From positions 901,558-965,557 of the forward strand of contig NZ_RBZV01000001.1 in assembly GCF_003628145.1 (NCBI RefSeq): a DNA stretch of 64,000 nucleotides, given 5' to 3'. A model generated the notes under the pieces. That model ran no database searches, was not told the origin of the DNA, and worked only from the letters and a program-made list of their open reading frames with translations. A program made the position numbers and the translations under genes. Origin of the DNA: Trinickia fusca (GTDB lineage Bacteria > Pseudomonadota > Gammaproteobacteria > Burkholderiales > Burkholderiaceae). This document shows, piece by piece, positions 1-8,211 of this stretch; position 1 is the stretch's first letter; every line of letters begins with the position of its first letter.

Positions 1-3000
1 TGACCTCTGTAATGATGTAATCAGGCGGCGGGTTGCGCGTGTTCTTGTAGATTCCGTCGATCCCTTGCTTACCGGGTTCATACGGCTCGTCGGTCTTGCC
101 TAACGGCACCCCGCCGATCGCCTTCATGCGTTGATTCGCCAGGTCTTCGGCCATCGCCGCGTTCTTGTGGCGCTCGTCCGGGTTTCGCAGGTTGAACAGC
201 TGGTCACGCTTCCTCTTGATATCTGCCAGCAACGTCCTGTACCGCGAATCCTGGTCCTTGACCGGCTTCTCGACGCCTCCATCGAGATTATATTTGTCCA
301 GGTTCAGCTTCTTCAGCTCCTGCTCGAGCGCTTCGATTTCCTCTTTTCCCTGGCACTCCGGACATTCGCGCGAGTTCTCGTTGCCGTGCTCACACTTGCG
401 CCCCAGCACGTCGACCCACACAAGCGGATTGGCCGTATACGCATATAGATTGATCCCGCCGGCCTGCCCTTTCGGGTCCGATTGCAGATAACGGCCTAAC
501 GCGGGGTCGTACGTGCGATAGCGGTTCTCATGTAGTGCGGTTTCCTGATCGAAGTAATGCCCGGGCCAACGCAACGCGTAGTCGACGACGTTACCCGGCG
601 CCACCTGCACGAGGCCATACGGATCGATATCGGTAGCGCGCCACGCCGTTCGCCGAGCATCATCCTCGATGTACTCGGGCATGCCGACCTGATTGACGAA
701 CACGTAGTACGCCTCGCCCGAGTCAGGCGCAGCATCCAGCGATGCATAGTCGATGAACATGAAAGGCACGAACGCCTCTGCGTTCGCATAGACGTACAGT
801 CGAAGGCGCCCGTTCCGCTCTATCTGCGCAGCCAGCCGATCGCCGTCCCAATAGAACTGCGTGCACGCCGTGCCCAGGCGCTTCTCGACGCGTCGACTGA
901 GACCGTCGTAGTCGGCCGTCCACACGTCGGCGCGATCGGACCATTCGACGCCCACCAGCAAGTCCAGGCTGTCGTAGCGATAGTCGATACGCCGGCCGTC
1001 GTTCGCGACACGCTCGGCCAGATGATTGCGATGGTCGAAGCGAAAGCGCTCCGCGCGCGTGGCCGCGAGCCGATTGCCTTCGACGTATCGAATCGGGCCA
1101 GACATGGGCGTCGACAGCAGGTTGCCCGCACGATCGTAGTCAAAGCGACGCACGGGCCATCCGTTGTTCACCTCGCCGATCAAACGATGCGCTGCGTCGT
1201 ACTCGTACCGAGTCGTGCCGTTCGCTCGGTCGATGACGCGCCGCAGCTCGCCCGTCGCGCTGTATTCGTATTGCACGCAAGCGCAATCGTCCTCGGCGCC
1301 GTCGGTCCACACCAGCCGGCCCGTGCAGCGTGCGAGCGCATCGAAGCACCACAGCGCGTGTGTTCCGTTACCGAGCCGCACGCCGATTTTGCCGTCGGCC
1401 GTGCGCTCGAACCGATGGACGCCGCCGACGGGCGTGTGCACGAACACCCCGCCATTCGACGAGCGTTCGCGTTCGTACCCAATCACAAATCGGTCGAAGT
1501 ACCTCGTGGATGCCAACCGTTCACGCGCATAGGCGTGTTCAATGCCGAGCCCATCGCGCTTGTCGATCAGTCGGCGCCCGCGCGCGTCGTGCGACAGCGA
1601 AACGTCGAAGCGACTCGTCGATGCCTTGGTGAACCTGCCGCGCGTGTCGTATTCGTAGCGGTGCACTTCGCCATTCGCGAGTTTGCGCGTCTTGTGCAGC
1701 CCGTTGTCGCCGACCTCATAGCGCAGCAGCCAATTGCCTGCGCCGTCGCGCTTCTCGATGAGTCGGTCGCCTTCATCGTACGTGTATGTCTCGCGCAGCG
1801 TGCCGTGCCGCGTAACGCCGATCGCCCTGTTCTTGAGGTCATAGGCATAGGCGCTTTCGTTGCCGTTCGCGTCGATGACCGATTCGATCGACTGCGCGCA
1901 CGTGTATCGATACCGGACGGCCTGACCGAGCGGATCGGTCAGGCTTTCGATCAGATCGAGCGACGTGATGCCGTAGACGTAGTCGCGGCCATCACTGTCG
2001 CGACGTCGAATGACATTGCCGGCGGCGTCACGCGTATAACGTTCGGATCGACCGCAAGCATCGGTTCGCGTGACGATATGCCCAGCCGCGTTGCGCTGTA
2101 GGGACGGCTCGAGCATGCTTTGGCGCGTGCTCCGCGCGTCGATCGTTGCGGCATGCGCCGTAATAGCCGGCGGCAACATCGACGTATTAGCCGACATCGC
2201 GTCGTCTGCGTCACCCCACTGCAAACCGAGCGGCGTCGCCGGCACAGGGTGTTCGAGCGCATTCGGCAGCACGGGCATGTCGTCGATCGACGGCCACGTG
2301 TTGCCCCATCGGTCCATGCGTCCCGTATGCCGGCCGTTCGCATCGTATAGCCATTGCAGCGTGCGTCCGCCCGAATCGATCTCCTGCACGACGCGTCCGT
2401 TGGCACCCGTGACGCGCTCCTGTGCGCCCCCGTAGGGATCGACGATACGAGTAATCGTGCCGGCCGCGTTGTAGATATAGGTCCATTTTCCGCCGTCGGC
2501 ACGCGTCACGATCGTGCGCCCCGGCTGATAGGCGAAGACGACACGCCACATGCCATCGCGCCCAGCGCTTTCGACGCAGCGGCCCTCGCGGTCATAGCGA
2601 TAAGCGAAGCTGTAGCCGTTGGGATCGGTCAGCCGAACGAGACGGTGTTGCGCGTCGTAGTCGTAGCTCGAGGTTGCGCCAAGCGCATCGCGATGCATGA
2701 CGAGACAGCCCGACGTGCCATAGCCGTATTGCGCGATACGTGAGCGGTGGCCATCGGGCTCTGTCAGCCAAACTTCGACGAGATGCGCGCGGCCGTCGTA
2801 ACGAAAGCGAAGCGTGCGGCGCACACTGCCGCTTCTATCGGACTGAGCGATACCCTCCAGCAGGCCTTGTTCGTTCCAGTGCAGCGCATGACGAAAGCCG
2901 TCTCGCTCAACGTATCTGCAACGCATCGACGTATCGTGTGCGTTTTCAAGCGCGAAGCCAATCTCTCCGATCTCATCATTAAGGATAACGAATAGATTCT

Positions 3001-4255
3001 CCTCGCGTTGCTCGAGCCAATGGCCATCGCACGATCCGCCGCAACGACCGTCGGCGCGCCGAGCGAACGCAAACGTGCGGCCACGCGGAGCGGTGTAGAT
3101 CGCACGCGTGCGCTGCAATTGCAACTCGTGTTCGAACACATGGCGAAAGCCAACTCCGAGCGGACCGTCACGCGTGCGCCAAGCACCGCTGTAATAGCGC
3201 GCCCATTCGAAAAGTGCGATCTCATCCGTCTTGTAGTCGACGAAGCAATTCTCGACCTGCCCTGTCACAGGATTGACGGGCTCGCCCTCGCCGTCACATT
3301 CGTGTTGGCACGTATGCGGCTCTTCTTCATCGGCCTTGAACTTTTTTCGCAAGCCAAGGCCTGCATGCAGCAGGGCGAGCGCGTCGGGCATCGGAAAGCC
3401 GCCGATCAGCACGGTTGGATTGCCGGCGGTCAACATACCCATGCTCGGCTCGATGCCGGGGTCCTTGCCCATCAGCATCGACAGCGCCATCGTGGCCGCG
3501 TTGGCGGCCGTCTGAGCGGCAGTCAGCGCAGCCGACTCGGCGTCGCCGTCGGCAGCTTCGTCCGCCGAGGACAGCGCACCGCCGACGATCGGTGCCGCGA
3601 CATTCGCCGCACCCCAAGCGCGCCGCAAAGCACTCGGCCCTTTCGTCTCCGTCTGCTCGGCCTCACCACCCTCGTTGCCCATCGGATTGCAATGCCGCGT
3701 GATGTCCATCCCCATGCGCGCCGCGCGCTGCCCACCGATGAACGTATTGCTCGATCCCGTGCTGATCTCGAACAGCGGCGTGAGGCCGCCACACGTCGGC
3801 GCGAGCCCGATGTCGAGCACGCGCGCGGCCGGGGCGCCACCGATCAGCACGTTCAGGCATCCGCTGCCGATCGTCGCGCCGATGCTCGGCAGCGGGATGC
3901 CGTCGCTCGGCGGATGATCATGCGCGTGCGGCACGCCAAGGTGCGGAGCGCCGATCACGGCGGCAGGCATGCCGGGCACCTTGTCGAGAAGGGGAATCTC
4001 GGCGATGCCGCCGTTCAGTAGCTGCGCCGCCGCGAACGGCAAGCCGATCACGCCGTTGACAGCCTCGCTGATGCGGTGCAATGGCGTGCCGTCGGACGCA
4101 AAGGCCTGCTGGAACGGATCGGCCGTTTCATCGACGGCGTGAATGAACGTGTCGGCCTGCGTATTGCCGGTAGCCTCGATGATCGGCTGAGGCGGCGCCT
4201 TACCCGACGACGGGCTGGACGCGGCACGACGCGGCTGGCTTTCGGAATCCGACAT
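1..4255 (-). CDS. PAAR-domain RHS-repeat polymorphic toxin (3' end beyond window)
   Basis: One frame is open from the ATG at 4255 to base 1, at least 1,418 codons, with the C-terminus off the window. N-terminus (about residues 60-165) is a PAAR domain with a literal PAAR motif near residue 145, so the protein probably sits on a type VI secretion VgrG spike. A DUF6531-like segment near residue 320 (GEPVNPVTGQ) opens the RHS shell; YD repeats fill about 400-1230. The RHS core ends at about 1250-1275 with DPKGQAGGINLYAY followed by NPL. Beyond it lies a variable tip: a CxH...CxxC zinc-ribbon-like segment (about 1282-1298), a charged helix, then GKQGIDGIY and PPPDYIITEV at the edge, resembling a PD-(D/E)XK nuclease toxin. 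RHS shells cage such toxins. The immunity gene should lie left of base 1. RBS is weak (AGAGGG about 14 nt upstream). Family assignment is certain; the toxin class is inference. Confidence 0.93.
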   Translation of the reverse strand, partial: MSDSESQPRRAASSPSSGKAPPQPIIEATGNTQADTFIHAVDETADPFQQAFASDGTPLHRISEAVNGVIGLPFAAAQLLNGGIAEIPLLDKVPGMPAAVIGAPHLGVPHAHDHPPSDGIPLPSIGATIGSGCLNVLIGGAPAARVLDIGLAPTCGGLTPLFEISTGSSNTFIGGQRAARMGMDITRHCNPMGNEGGEAEQTETKGPSALRRAWGAANVAAPIVGGALSSADEAADGDAESAALTAAQTAANAATMALSMLMGKDPGIEPSMGMLTAGNPTVLIGGFPMPDALALLHAGLGLRKKFKADEEEPHTCQHECDGEGEPVNPVTGQVENCFVDYKTDEIALFEWARYYSGAWRTRDGPLGVGFRHVFEHELQLQRTRAIYTAPRGRTFAFARRADGRCGGSCDGHWLEQREENLFVILNDEIGEIGFALENAHDTSMRCRYVERDGFRHALHWNEQGLLEGIAQSDRSGSVRRTLRFRYDGRAHLVEVWLTEPDGHRSRIAQYGYGTSGCLVMHRDALGATSSYDYDAQHRLVRLTDPNGYSFAYRYDREGRCVESAGRDGMWRVVFAYQPGRTIVTRADGGKWTYIYNAAGTITRIVDPYGGAQERVTGANGRVVQEIDSGGRTLQWLYDANGRHTGRMDRWGNTWPSIDDMPVLPNALEHPVPATPLGLQWGDADDAMSANTSMLPPAITAHAATIDARSTRQSMLEPSLQRNAAGHIVTRTDACGRSERYTRDAAGNVIRRRDSDGRDYVYGITSLDLIESLTDPLGQAVRYRYTCAQSIESVIDANGNESAYAYDLKNRAIGVTRHGTLRETYTYDEGDRLIEKRDGAGNWLLRYEVGDNGLHKTRKLANGEVHRYEYDTRGRFTKASTSRFDVSLSHDARGRRLIDKRDGLGIEHAYARERLASTRYFDRFVIGYERERSSNGGVFVHTPVGGVHRFERTADGKIGVRLGNGTHALWCFDALARCTGRLVWTDGAEDDCACVQYEYSATGELRRVIDRANGTTRYEYDAAHRLIGEVNNGWPVRRFDYDRAGNLLSTPMSGPIRYVEGNRLAATRAERFRFDHRNHLAERVANDGRRIDYRYDSLDLLVGVEWSDRADVWTADYDGLSRRVEKRLGTACTQFYWDGDRLAAQIERNGRLRLYVYANAEAFVPFMFIDYASLDAAPDSGEAYYVFVNQVGMPEYIEDDARRTAWRATDIDPYGLVQVAPGNVVDYALRWPGHYFDQETALHENRYRTYDPALGRYLQSDPKGQAGGINLYAYTANPLVWVDVLGRKCEHGNENSRECPECQGKEEIEALEQELKKLNLDKYNLDGGVEKPVKDQDSRYRTLLADIKRKRDQLFNLRNPDERHKNAAMAEDLANQRMKAIGGVPLGKTDEPYEPGKQGIDGIYKNTRNPPPDYIITEV

Positions 4256-4654
4256 CGGTGCAGTGGCCCTCTTTCGATGCGCGCATTGCCGGAACGGCCA
4301 TTCAGCGCTTTGATCCTATCAATACTAGGAGGTAGCCGATAAATGGCAAATCGAGGCGACGGCGTCGAAGCTGTCGCCGATTGTGCGCTCGAATTCAAGG
4401 AATGAAGCATTCACCCAATAAGCATTTTCGATATTGAAGATATTAAGTTTCTAAATTTTCATGCGACACACCCCTTTAACACCAATAAATACAAGGAAGC
4501 CACCAAATTACCCATCACAGGCCAGGTAGCTGATTTTTTCGCGCCAGACCATTTTTCGGCCCACCACGAAATGCGAAATCGGAATGCCACTCCAGCATAT
4601 TGCACGACACCGGAAATATGCAAACCGACTCGAAACCCGCGTCATGCCTATCTC

Positions 4655-4674
4655 ATCTACCAGTTCCGGTAGTT
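4655..4674 (+). promoter_or_regulatory. LuxR-type box (phz-box/las-rhl-box-like) upstream of phz operon
   Basis: ATCTACCAGTTCCGGTAGTT has perfect 5-bp arms CTACC/GGTAG around a 6-bp centre. As I recall them, it closely resembles the box of P. aeruginosa phzA1 (ACCTACCAGATCTTGTAGTT, 16/20 identical) and the 18-bp PhzR phz box of fluorescent pseudomonads (14/18). A CATACT hexamer lies at 4695-4700. If it is the -10, the start point is near 4707 and the box is centred near -42.5, the classical LuxR activator position. Quorum control is an inference; no luxR or luxI gene is in the window. Confidence 0.55.
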
Positions 4675-4694
4675 GAATTACATAATCTCTCGCG

Positions 4695-4700
4695 CATACT
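4695..4700 (+). promoter_or_regulatory. Candidate -10 hexamer of phz promoter
   Basis: CATACT, 21 bp beyond the right end of the LuxR-type box. No good -35 hexamer is present, as expected when an activator overlaps the -35 region. It would give a leader of about 400 nt before phzB. Confidence 0.35.
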
Positions 4701-5067
4701 TTGCGCTACTTAGCAAATCACTGAAAAAATTTCCCCAGCCGATTCGCGACCTGGTCTTGCAAAGACTCGTCGCATCGGCTTGGCCCTTGTCGACTTTACG
4801 ATTTCAAAAAAAGTAACGCACCCCATTATAAGAATTTGTGAAATGTATATTTTCTAAACCGGCAATGCTTCACGTTGCTTGCAGCTTTATGACCATGAAG
4901 ATTTTCAATGGACTTTGGGAGAAATTGTGGACGCGATAGGCACTTACCAGCGTTCACCGCACTGATCATTTCGCCTTCGCTTCGGAATGGGCATTCCCCA
5001 ACTTGTCTATGGTCGGGCGCTGGTCGGCCCCAATCCTCGTGAAATCAGTTGCCTCGTGTAACCCATC

Positions 5068-5090
5068 GCGGCTGCCATCGCGGCAGCCGC
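5068..5090 (+). other. Stem-loop in phz leader just before phzB RBS
   Basis: Perfect 9-bp inverted repeat GCGGCTGCC / GGCAGCCGC with a 5-nt loop. It ends 10 nt before the AGGAGC Shine-Dalgarno at 5101. No T-run follows, so it is more likely a leader structure affecting translation or stability than a terminator. Confidence 0.5.
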
Positions 5091-5110
5091 CCTCTACTTC
5101 AGGAGCAGTC

Positions 5111-5605
5111 ATGTCGGACATCGAAACGCTCGTCAGCCCGCCGTCGAGTCAGGACGCGATCCGCGAGCGCAATCGCAAGATCGTCGAGCAGTACATGCAC
5201 ACGCGCGGCGAAGCACGGCTCAAGCGCCATCTGCTGTTCGCGCAAGACGGCGTCGGTGGTCTCTGGACCACCGATACCGGCCAGCCCATCATGATTCGCG
5301 GCCGCGACCTCCTGGGCGAGCACGCCGTCTGGTCGTTGCGCTGCTTCCCCGACTGGGCGTGGACCGACATCCAGATCTTCGATACCCAGGATCCGAACTG
5401 GTTTTGGGTCGAGTGCCGCGGCGAGGGCGCCATTGTCTTCCCCGGCTATCCGCAAGGGCTCTACCGCAATCACTTCCTCCACTCCTTCCGGTTCGACGAA
5501 AACGGACTCATCAAGGAGCAGCGCGAATTCATGAATCCCTGCGAGCAATTCCGTGCGCTGGGCATCGAGGTTCCTGTGGTTCGCCGGGATGGTCTTCCGA
5601 ACTAA
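5111..5605 (+). CDS. phzB: Phenazine biosynthesis protein PhzA/PhzB
   Basis: 164 aa, the usual length of the PhzA/B family, a small dimeric NTF2/ketosteroid-isomerase-like fold. PhzA/B promotes condensation of two molecules of the PhzF product (6-amino-5-oxocyclohex-2-ene-1-carboxylate) into the tricyclic phenazine precursor. His71 (GEHAVW) and the acidic KEQREF segment (136-140) lie where the acid/base residues reported for Burkholderia PhzA are expected. Start: ATG at 5111 has an AGGAGC RBS; upstream ATGs do not. One copy only, unlike the phzA-phzB pair of Pseudomonas but as known in Burkholderia. First gene of the operon, 24 bp before phzD. Confidence 0.95.
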   Translation: MSDIETLVSPPSSQDAIRERNRKIVEQYMHTRGEARLKRHLLFAQDGVGGLWTTDTGQPIMIRGRDLLGEHAVWSLRCFPDWAWTDIQIFDTQDPNWFWVECRGEGAIVFPGYPQGLYRNHFLHSFRFDENGLIKEQREFMNPCEQFRALGIEVPVVRRDGLPN

Positions 5606-5629
5606 ACACCCGCCCATTGGAGAAGCTCA

Positions 5630-6253
5630 ATGGCTGGCATTCCTTCGATTCAACAGTACGACCTGCCCGTTTCAAGCAGCCTGCCCGACAACATGGTGTC
5701 GTGGAGCATCGACCCGTCTCGTGCCTTGTTGCTGATCCATGACATGCAGAACTATTTCCTGTCGCCGTTGCCGCCGACCTTGCGGGAGACGCTGACGACC
5801 AACGTCGCGTCGGTGCGCACGCGATGCCGGCAAGCCGGCATCCCGGTTGCCTATACGGCCCACCCGGGCCGCATGAGCGACAAGGAGCGCGGCTTGCTGC
5901 GCGACTTCTGGGGGCCGGGCATGGAAACCACGCCCGCCGACCGGGACGTCGCGCAGGCCATCAGGCCGTCCGACGACGACTGGATGTTCACCAAGTGGCG
6001 CTACAGCGCGTTCTTTCGCACCGAATTGCGTCAGCGGATGCTGGACAGCGGCCGCGATCAATTGGTGCTCTGTGGCGTCTATGCGCATATCGGCGTGCTG
6101 ACGACGGCTGTCGACGCCTACACGAACGACATCCAGACATTCTTCGTCGCGGACGGTGTGGCGGACTTCTCGGAGCGCCATCACCATCAAGCCTTGGAAT
6201 ACGTGGCCCAGCGCTGCGGCAAGGTCGTGACGACAGAGGAGGTGCTCGCATGA
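5630..6253 (+). CDS. phzD: Phenazine biosynthesis isochorismatase-like hydrolase PhzD
   Basis: 207 aa, full length. Hydrolyses 2-amino-2-deoxyisochorismate (ADIC) to trans-2,3-dihydro-3-hydroxyanthranilate (DHHA) and pyruvate. Asp38 (IHDMQ), Arg87 and Lys122 (TKWRYSAFF) sit at the exact positions known from P. aeruginosa PhzD, and Gly155 occupies the slot that is a nucleophilic Cys in cysteine hydrolases. Position 78, Gln in P. aeruginosa PhzD as I recall, is His here (YTAHPG). Its stop overlaps the phzE start (ATGA at 6250-6253), implying translational coupling. Confidence 0.97.
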   Translation: MAGIPSIQQYDLPVSSSLPDNMVSWSIDPSRALLLIHDMQNYFLSPLPPTLRETLTTNVASVRTRCRQAGIPVAYTAHPGRMSDKERGLLRDFWGPGMETTPADRDVAQAIRPSDDDWMFTKWRYSAFFRTELRQRMLDSGRDQLVLCGVYAHIGVLTTAVDAYTNDIQTFFVADGVADFSERHHHQALEYVAQRCGKVVTTEEVLA

Positions 6254-8172
6254 ACGCAGCCCAACACCATGACCTTCTCGAACGCATCCTGAACGGTCGC
6301 ACGCCGTGCTTCGCGCTGCTCAGCCGTTCCGCCGGCAGCGAGCATGAGCATGCCAACGTCGACGTCATCGCGGGCGAGGTCTCGTATCCGGCGACCCTGG
6401 CCGACCTTCCGCTCCAGCCGCCGCATGCCGGGGCCGCCGGACCCCGGCAGGAACTCCTCGTGATGGTGCCGTATCGCCAGTTGCACGAGCGCGGTTTCGA
6501 AAGCCGCGACGATGGCGCGCCGCTCGTCGCCCTTACCTGCGCCGAACACGAAACCGTGCCCGTGTCGCAGGCATTGGCGAGAATCCCGGACGTGAAGACC
6601 GAGCTCGGCAACCGTCATTTCGACATCGACGACGACGAATACGCCCGTATCGTCGAACGAGTCATCACCGATGAGATCGGTACCGGCGCGGGTTCCAACT
6701 TCGTCATCAAGCGTGCCCTCAAGGGTGAGCTTCATGACTACTCCGTCGCCCAGGCGCTCGCCGTGTTCAAGCGACTGCTTCGAAAGGAAGCCGGCGCGTA
6801 TTGGATCTTTCTCGTCCATACCGGCGAGCAAACTTTTGTGGGCGCCACACCGGAGCGGCACCTGACCCTGCACAAGGGCGAGGCCACGATGAACCCGATC
6901 AGCGGGACATACCGGTATCCGAAGACCGGCCCGACGTTGGAAGGGATCAAAGCGTTCCTCAGCGACCGGAAGGAATCGGACGAGCTCTACATGGTGCTCG
7001 ACGAAGAGCTCAAGATGATGGCGCGCATCTGCCGATCCGGCGGACAGGTCACGGGCCCTCACCTGCGCGAGATGACGAGGCTCGCCCATACCGAATATTT
7101 CATCGTCGGCCGCACCCACGCCGATGTCCGCGACCTGTTGCGCGAGACGATGTTTGCCCCGACCGTGACCGGCAGTCCGATCGAGAGCGCCACGCATGTC
7201 ATCGCGCGGCACGAACCGGTCGGCCGCGGATACTACAGCGGCATGGCGGCCCTCATCGGCCGGGACGCGGACGGTGAGCGCACGCTCGACTCGGCCATTC
7301 TGATCCGGACGGCGGAGATCGATCGTCGTGGTCAGGTCAGCATCGGTGTCGGCGCCACGCTCGTTCGTCACTCCCAAGCGGCTTCGGAAGTCATGGAAAC
7401 GCATGCCAAGGTGGCGGCGCTATCGAACGCTTTCGATCCGCCCGATGCCGGTCTGCCGCTCGGCCAGCATCCGTCGGTGCAGGCGGCGCTCAAGCAGCGC
7501 AACGAAGGCATCGCGGACTTCTGGTTCCGGCCGTATGGCGCACGGCACGGCAAAGTGCCTCATCTGAACGGCCGCCGCGCACTCATCGTCGATGCGGAGG
7601 ACCACTTCACGGCGATGATCGCTCAGGAACTCGCGTCGCTGGGCCTCGTCACGGCGATTCGTGGCGTCCACGATCCCATCGTCCTCGCGCATTACGACAT
7701 CGTCGTCATGGGGCCTGGACCAGGCGATCCCCGCGACACGCGCGACCTGCGCATCGGTCAGCTGCATGTGCTGATGCGCCGCCTGCTGAACGAACAGAAA
7801 CCGTTCGTGGCCGTCTGCCTCAGCCATCAGGTCCTGAACACCGCCCTCGGCATACCGCTCGTGCGGCGCGAGGTCCCCAATCAAGGCCTGCAGGTCGAGA
7901 TCGATCTCTTCGGTCAGCGCGAACGCGTGGGTTTCTACAACACCTACTCGGCGCGAACCGCGTATGACGAACTCGACATCGATGGCGTGGGCATCGTCCA
8001 GGTCAGCCGCGACCCGCACAGCGGCGAAGTGCACGCGCTGCGTGGCCCTTCGTTCAGTTCGATGCAGTTTCATGCCGAATCCGTCCTGACTGTCGACGGA
8101 CCGCGCATTCTCGGCGAAGCCATCACGCATGCGCTGCGCAGTGAAGCACGCACGGGCGCCTTGACGGCCTGA
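6250..8172 (+). CDS. phzE: 2-amino-2-deoxyisochorismate synthase PhzE
   Basis: 640 aa. Converts chorismate plus glutamine to ADIC. The N-terminal chorismate-binding (TrpE-like MST) domain covers about 1-420 ([10 protein letters not shown]; the E-rich [14 protein letters not shown] helix). The C-terminal class I glutamine amidotransferase domain covers about 440-630, with the oxyanion loop GPGPGDPRD, nucleophile Cys in VAVCLSHQ and His/Glu in QFHAES. The ATG at 6250 overlaps the phzD stop by 4 bp. The track of open sequence upstream in this frame lies inside phzD and is not coding. Confidence 0.97.
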   Translation: MNAAQHHDLLERILNGRTPCFALLSRSAGSEHEHANVDVIAGEVSYPATLADLPLQPPHAGAAGPRQELLVMVPYRQLHERGFESRDDGAPLVALTCAEHETVPVSQALARIPDVKTELGNRHFDIDDDEYARIVERVITDEIGTGAGSNFVIKRALKGELHDYSVAQALAVFKRLLRKEAGAYWIFLVHTGEQTFVGATPERHLTLHKGEATMNPISGTYRYPKTGPTLEGIKAFLSDRKESDELYMVLDEELKMMARICRSGGQVTGPHLREMTRLAHTEYFIVGRTHADVRDLLRETMFAPTVTGSPIESATHVIARHEPVGRGYYSGMAALIGRDADGERTLDSAILIRTAEIDRRGQVSIGVGATLVRHSQAASEVMETHAKVAALSNAFDPPDAGLPLGQHPSVQAALKQRNEGIADFWFRPYGARHGKVPHLNGRRALIVDAEDHFTAMIAQELASLGLVTAIRGVHDPIVLAHYDIVVMGPGPGDPRDTRDLRIGQLHVLMRRLLNEQKPFVAVCLSHQVLNTALGIPLVRREVPNQGLQVEIDLFGQRERVGFYNTYSARTAYDELDIDGVGIVQVSRDPHSGEVHALRGPSFSSMQFHAESVLTVDGPRILGEAITHALRSEARTGALTA

Positions 8173-8211
8173 CGCTCCCCCCCCCTTCGGACCCTATAGG
8201 ACACGCGTTTC

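Larger units (their letters stand above)
4256..5110. other. AT-richer gene-free region between RHS gene and phz operon
   Basis: No convincing ORF or RNA gene. Bases about 4390-4900 are clearly more AT-rich than the rest of the window. This may be a regulatory region or a junction of acquired segments. It holds divergent promoter space for the RHS gene (minus) and the phenazine operon (plus), the LuxR-box-like palindrome at 4655-4674, and a roughly 400-nt predicted leader ending in a hairpin at 5068-5090. An in-frame extension of phzB to 5003 exists but lacks an RBS. Confidence 0.7.

Noticed and set aside
557-2101. 514-codon open frame on the plus strand opposite the RHS gene
   Set aside because: It is the antisense shadow of GC-rich YD repeats; residues are low-complexity Arg/Ala/Val-rich and no RBS precedes it, whereas the minus frame is uninterrupted and homologous to RHS proteins.
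4256-5110. Insertion sequence or integrase remnant in the AT-rich gap
   Set aside because: No transposase-like residues in any frame and no terminal inverted repeats or target duplication were seen.
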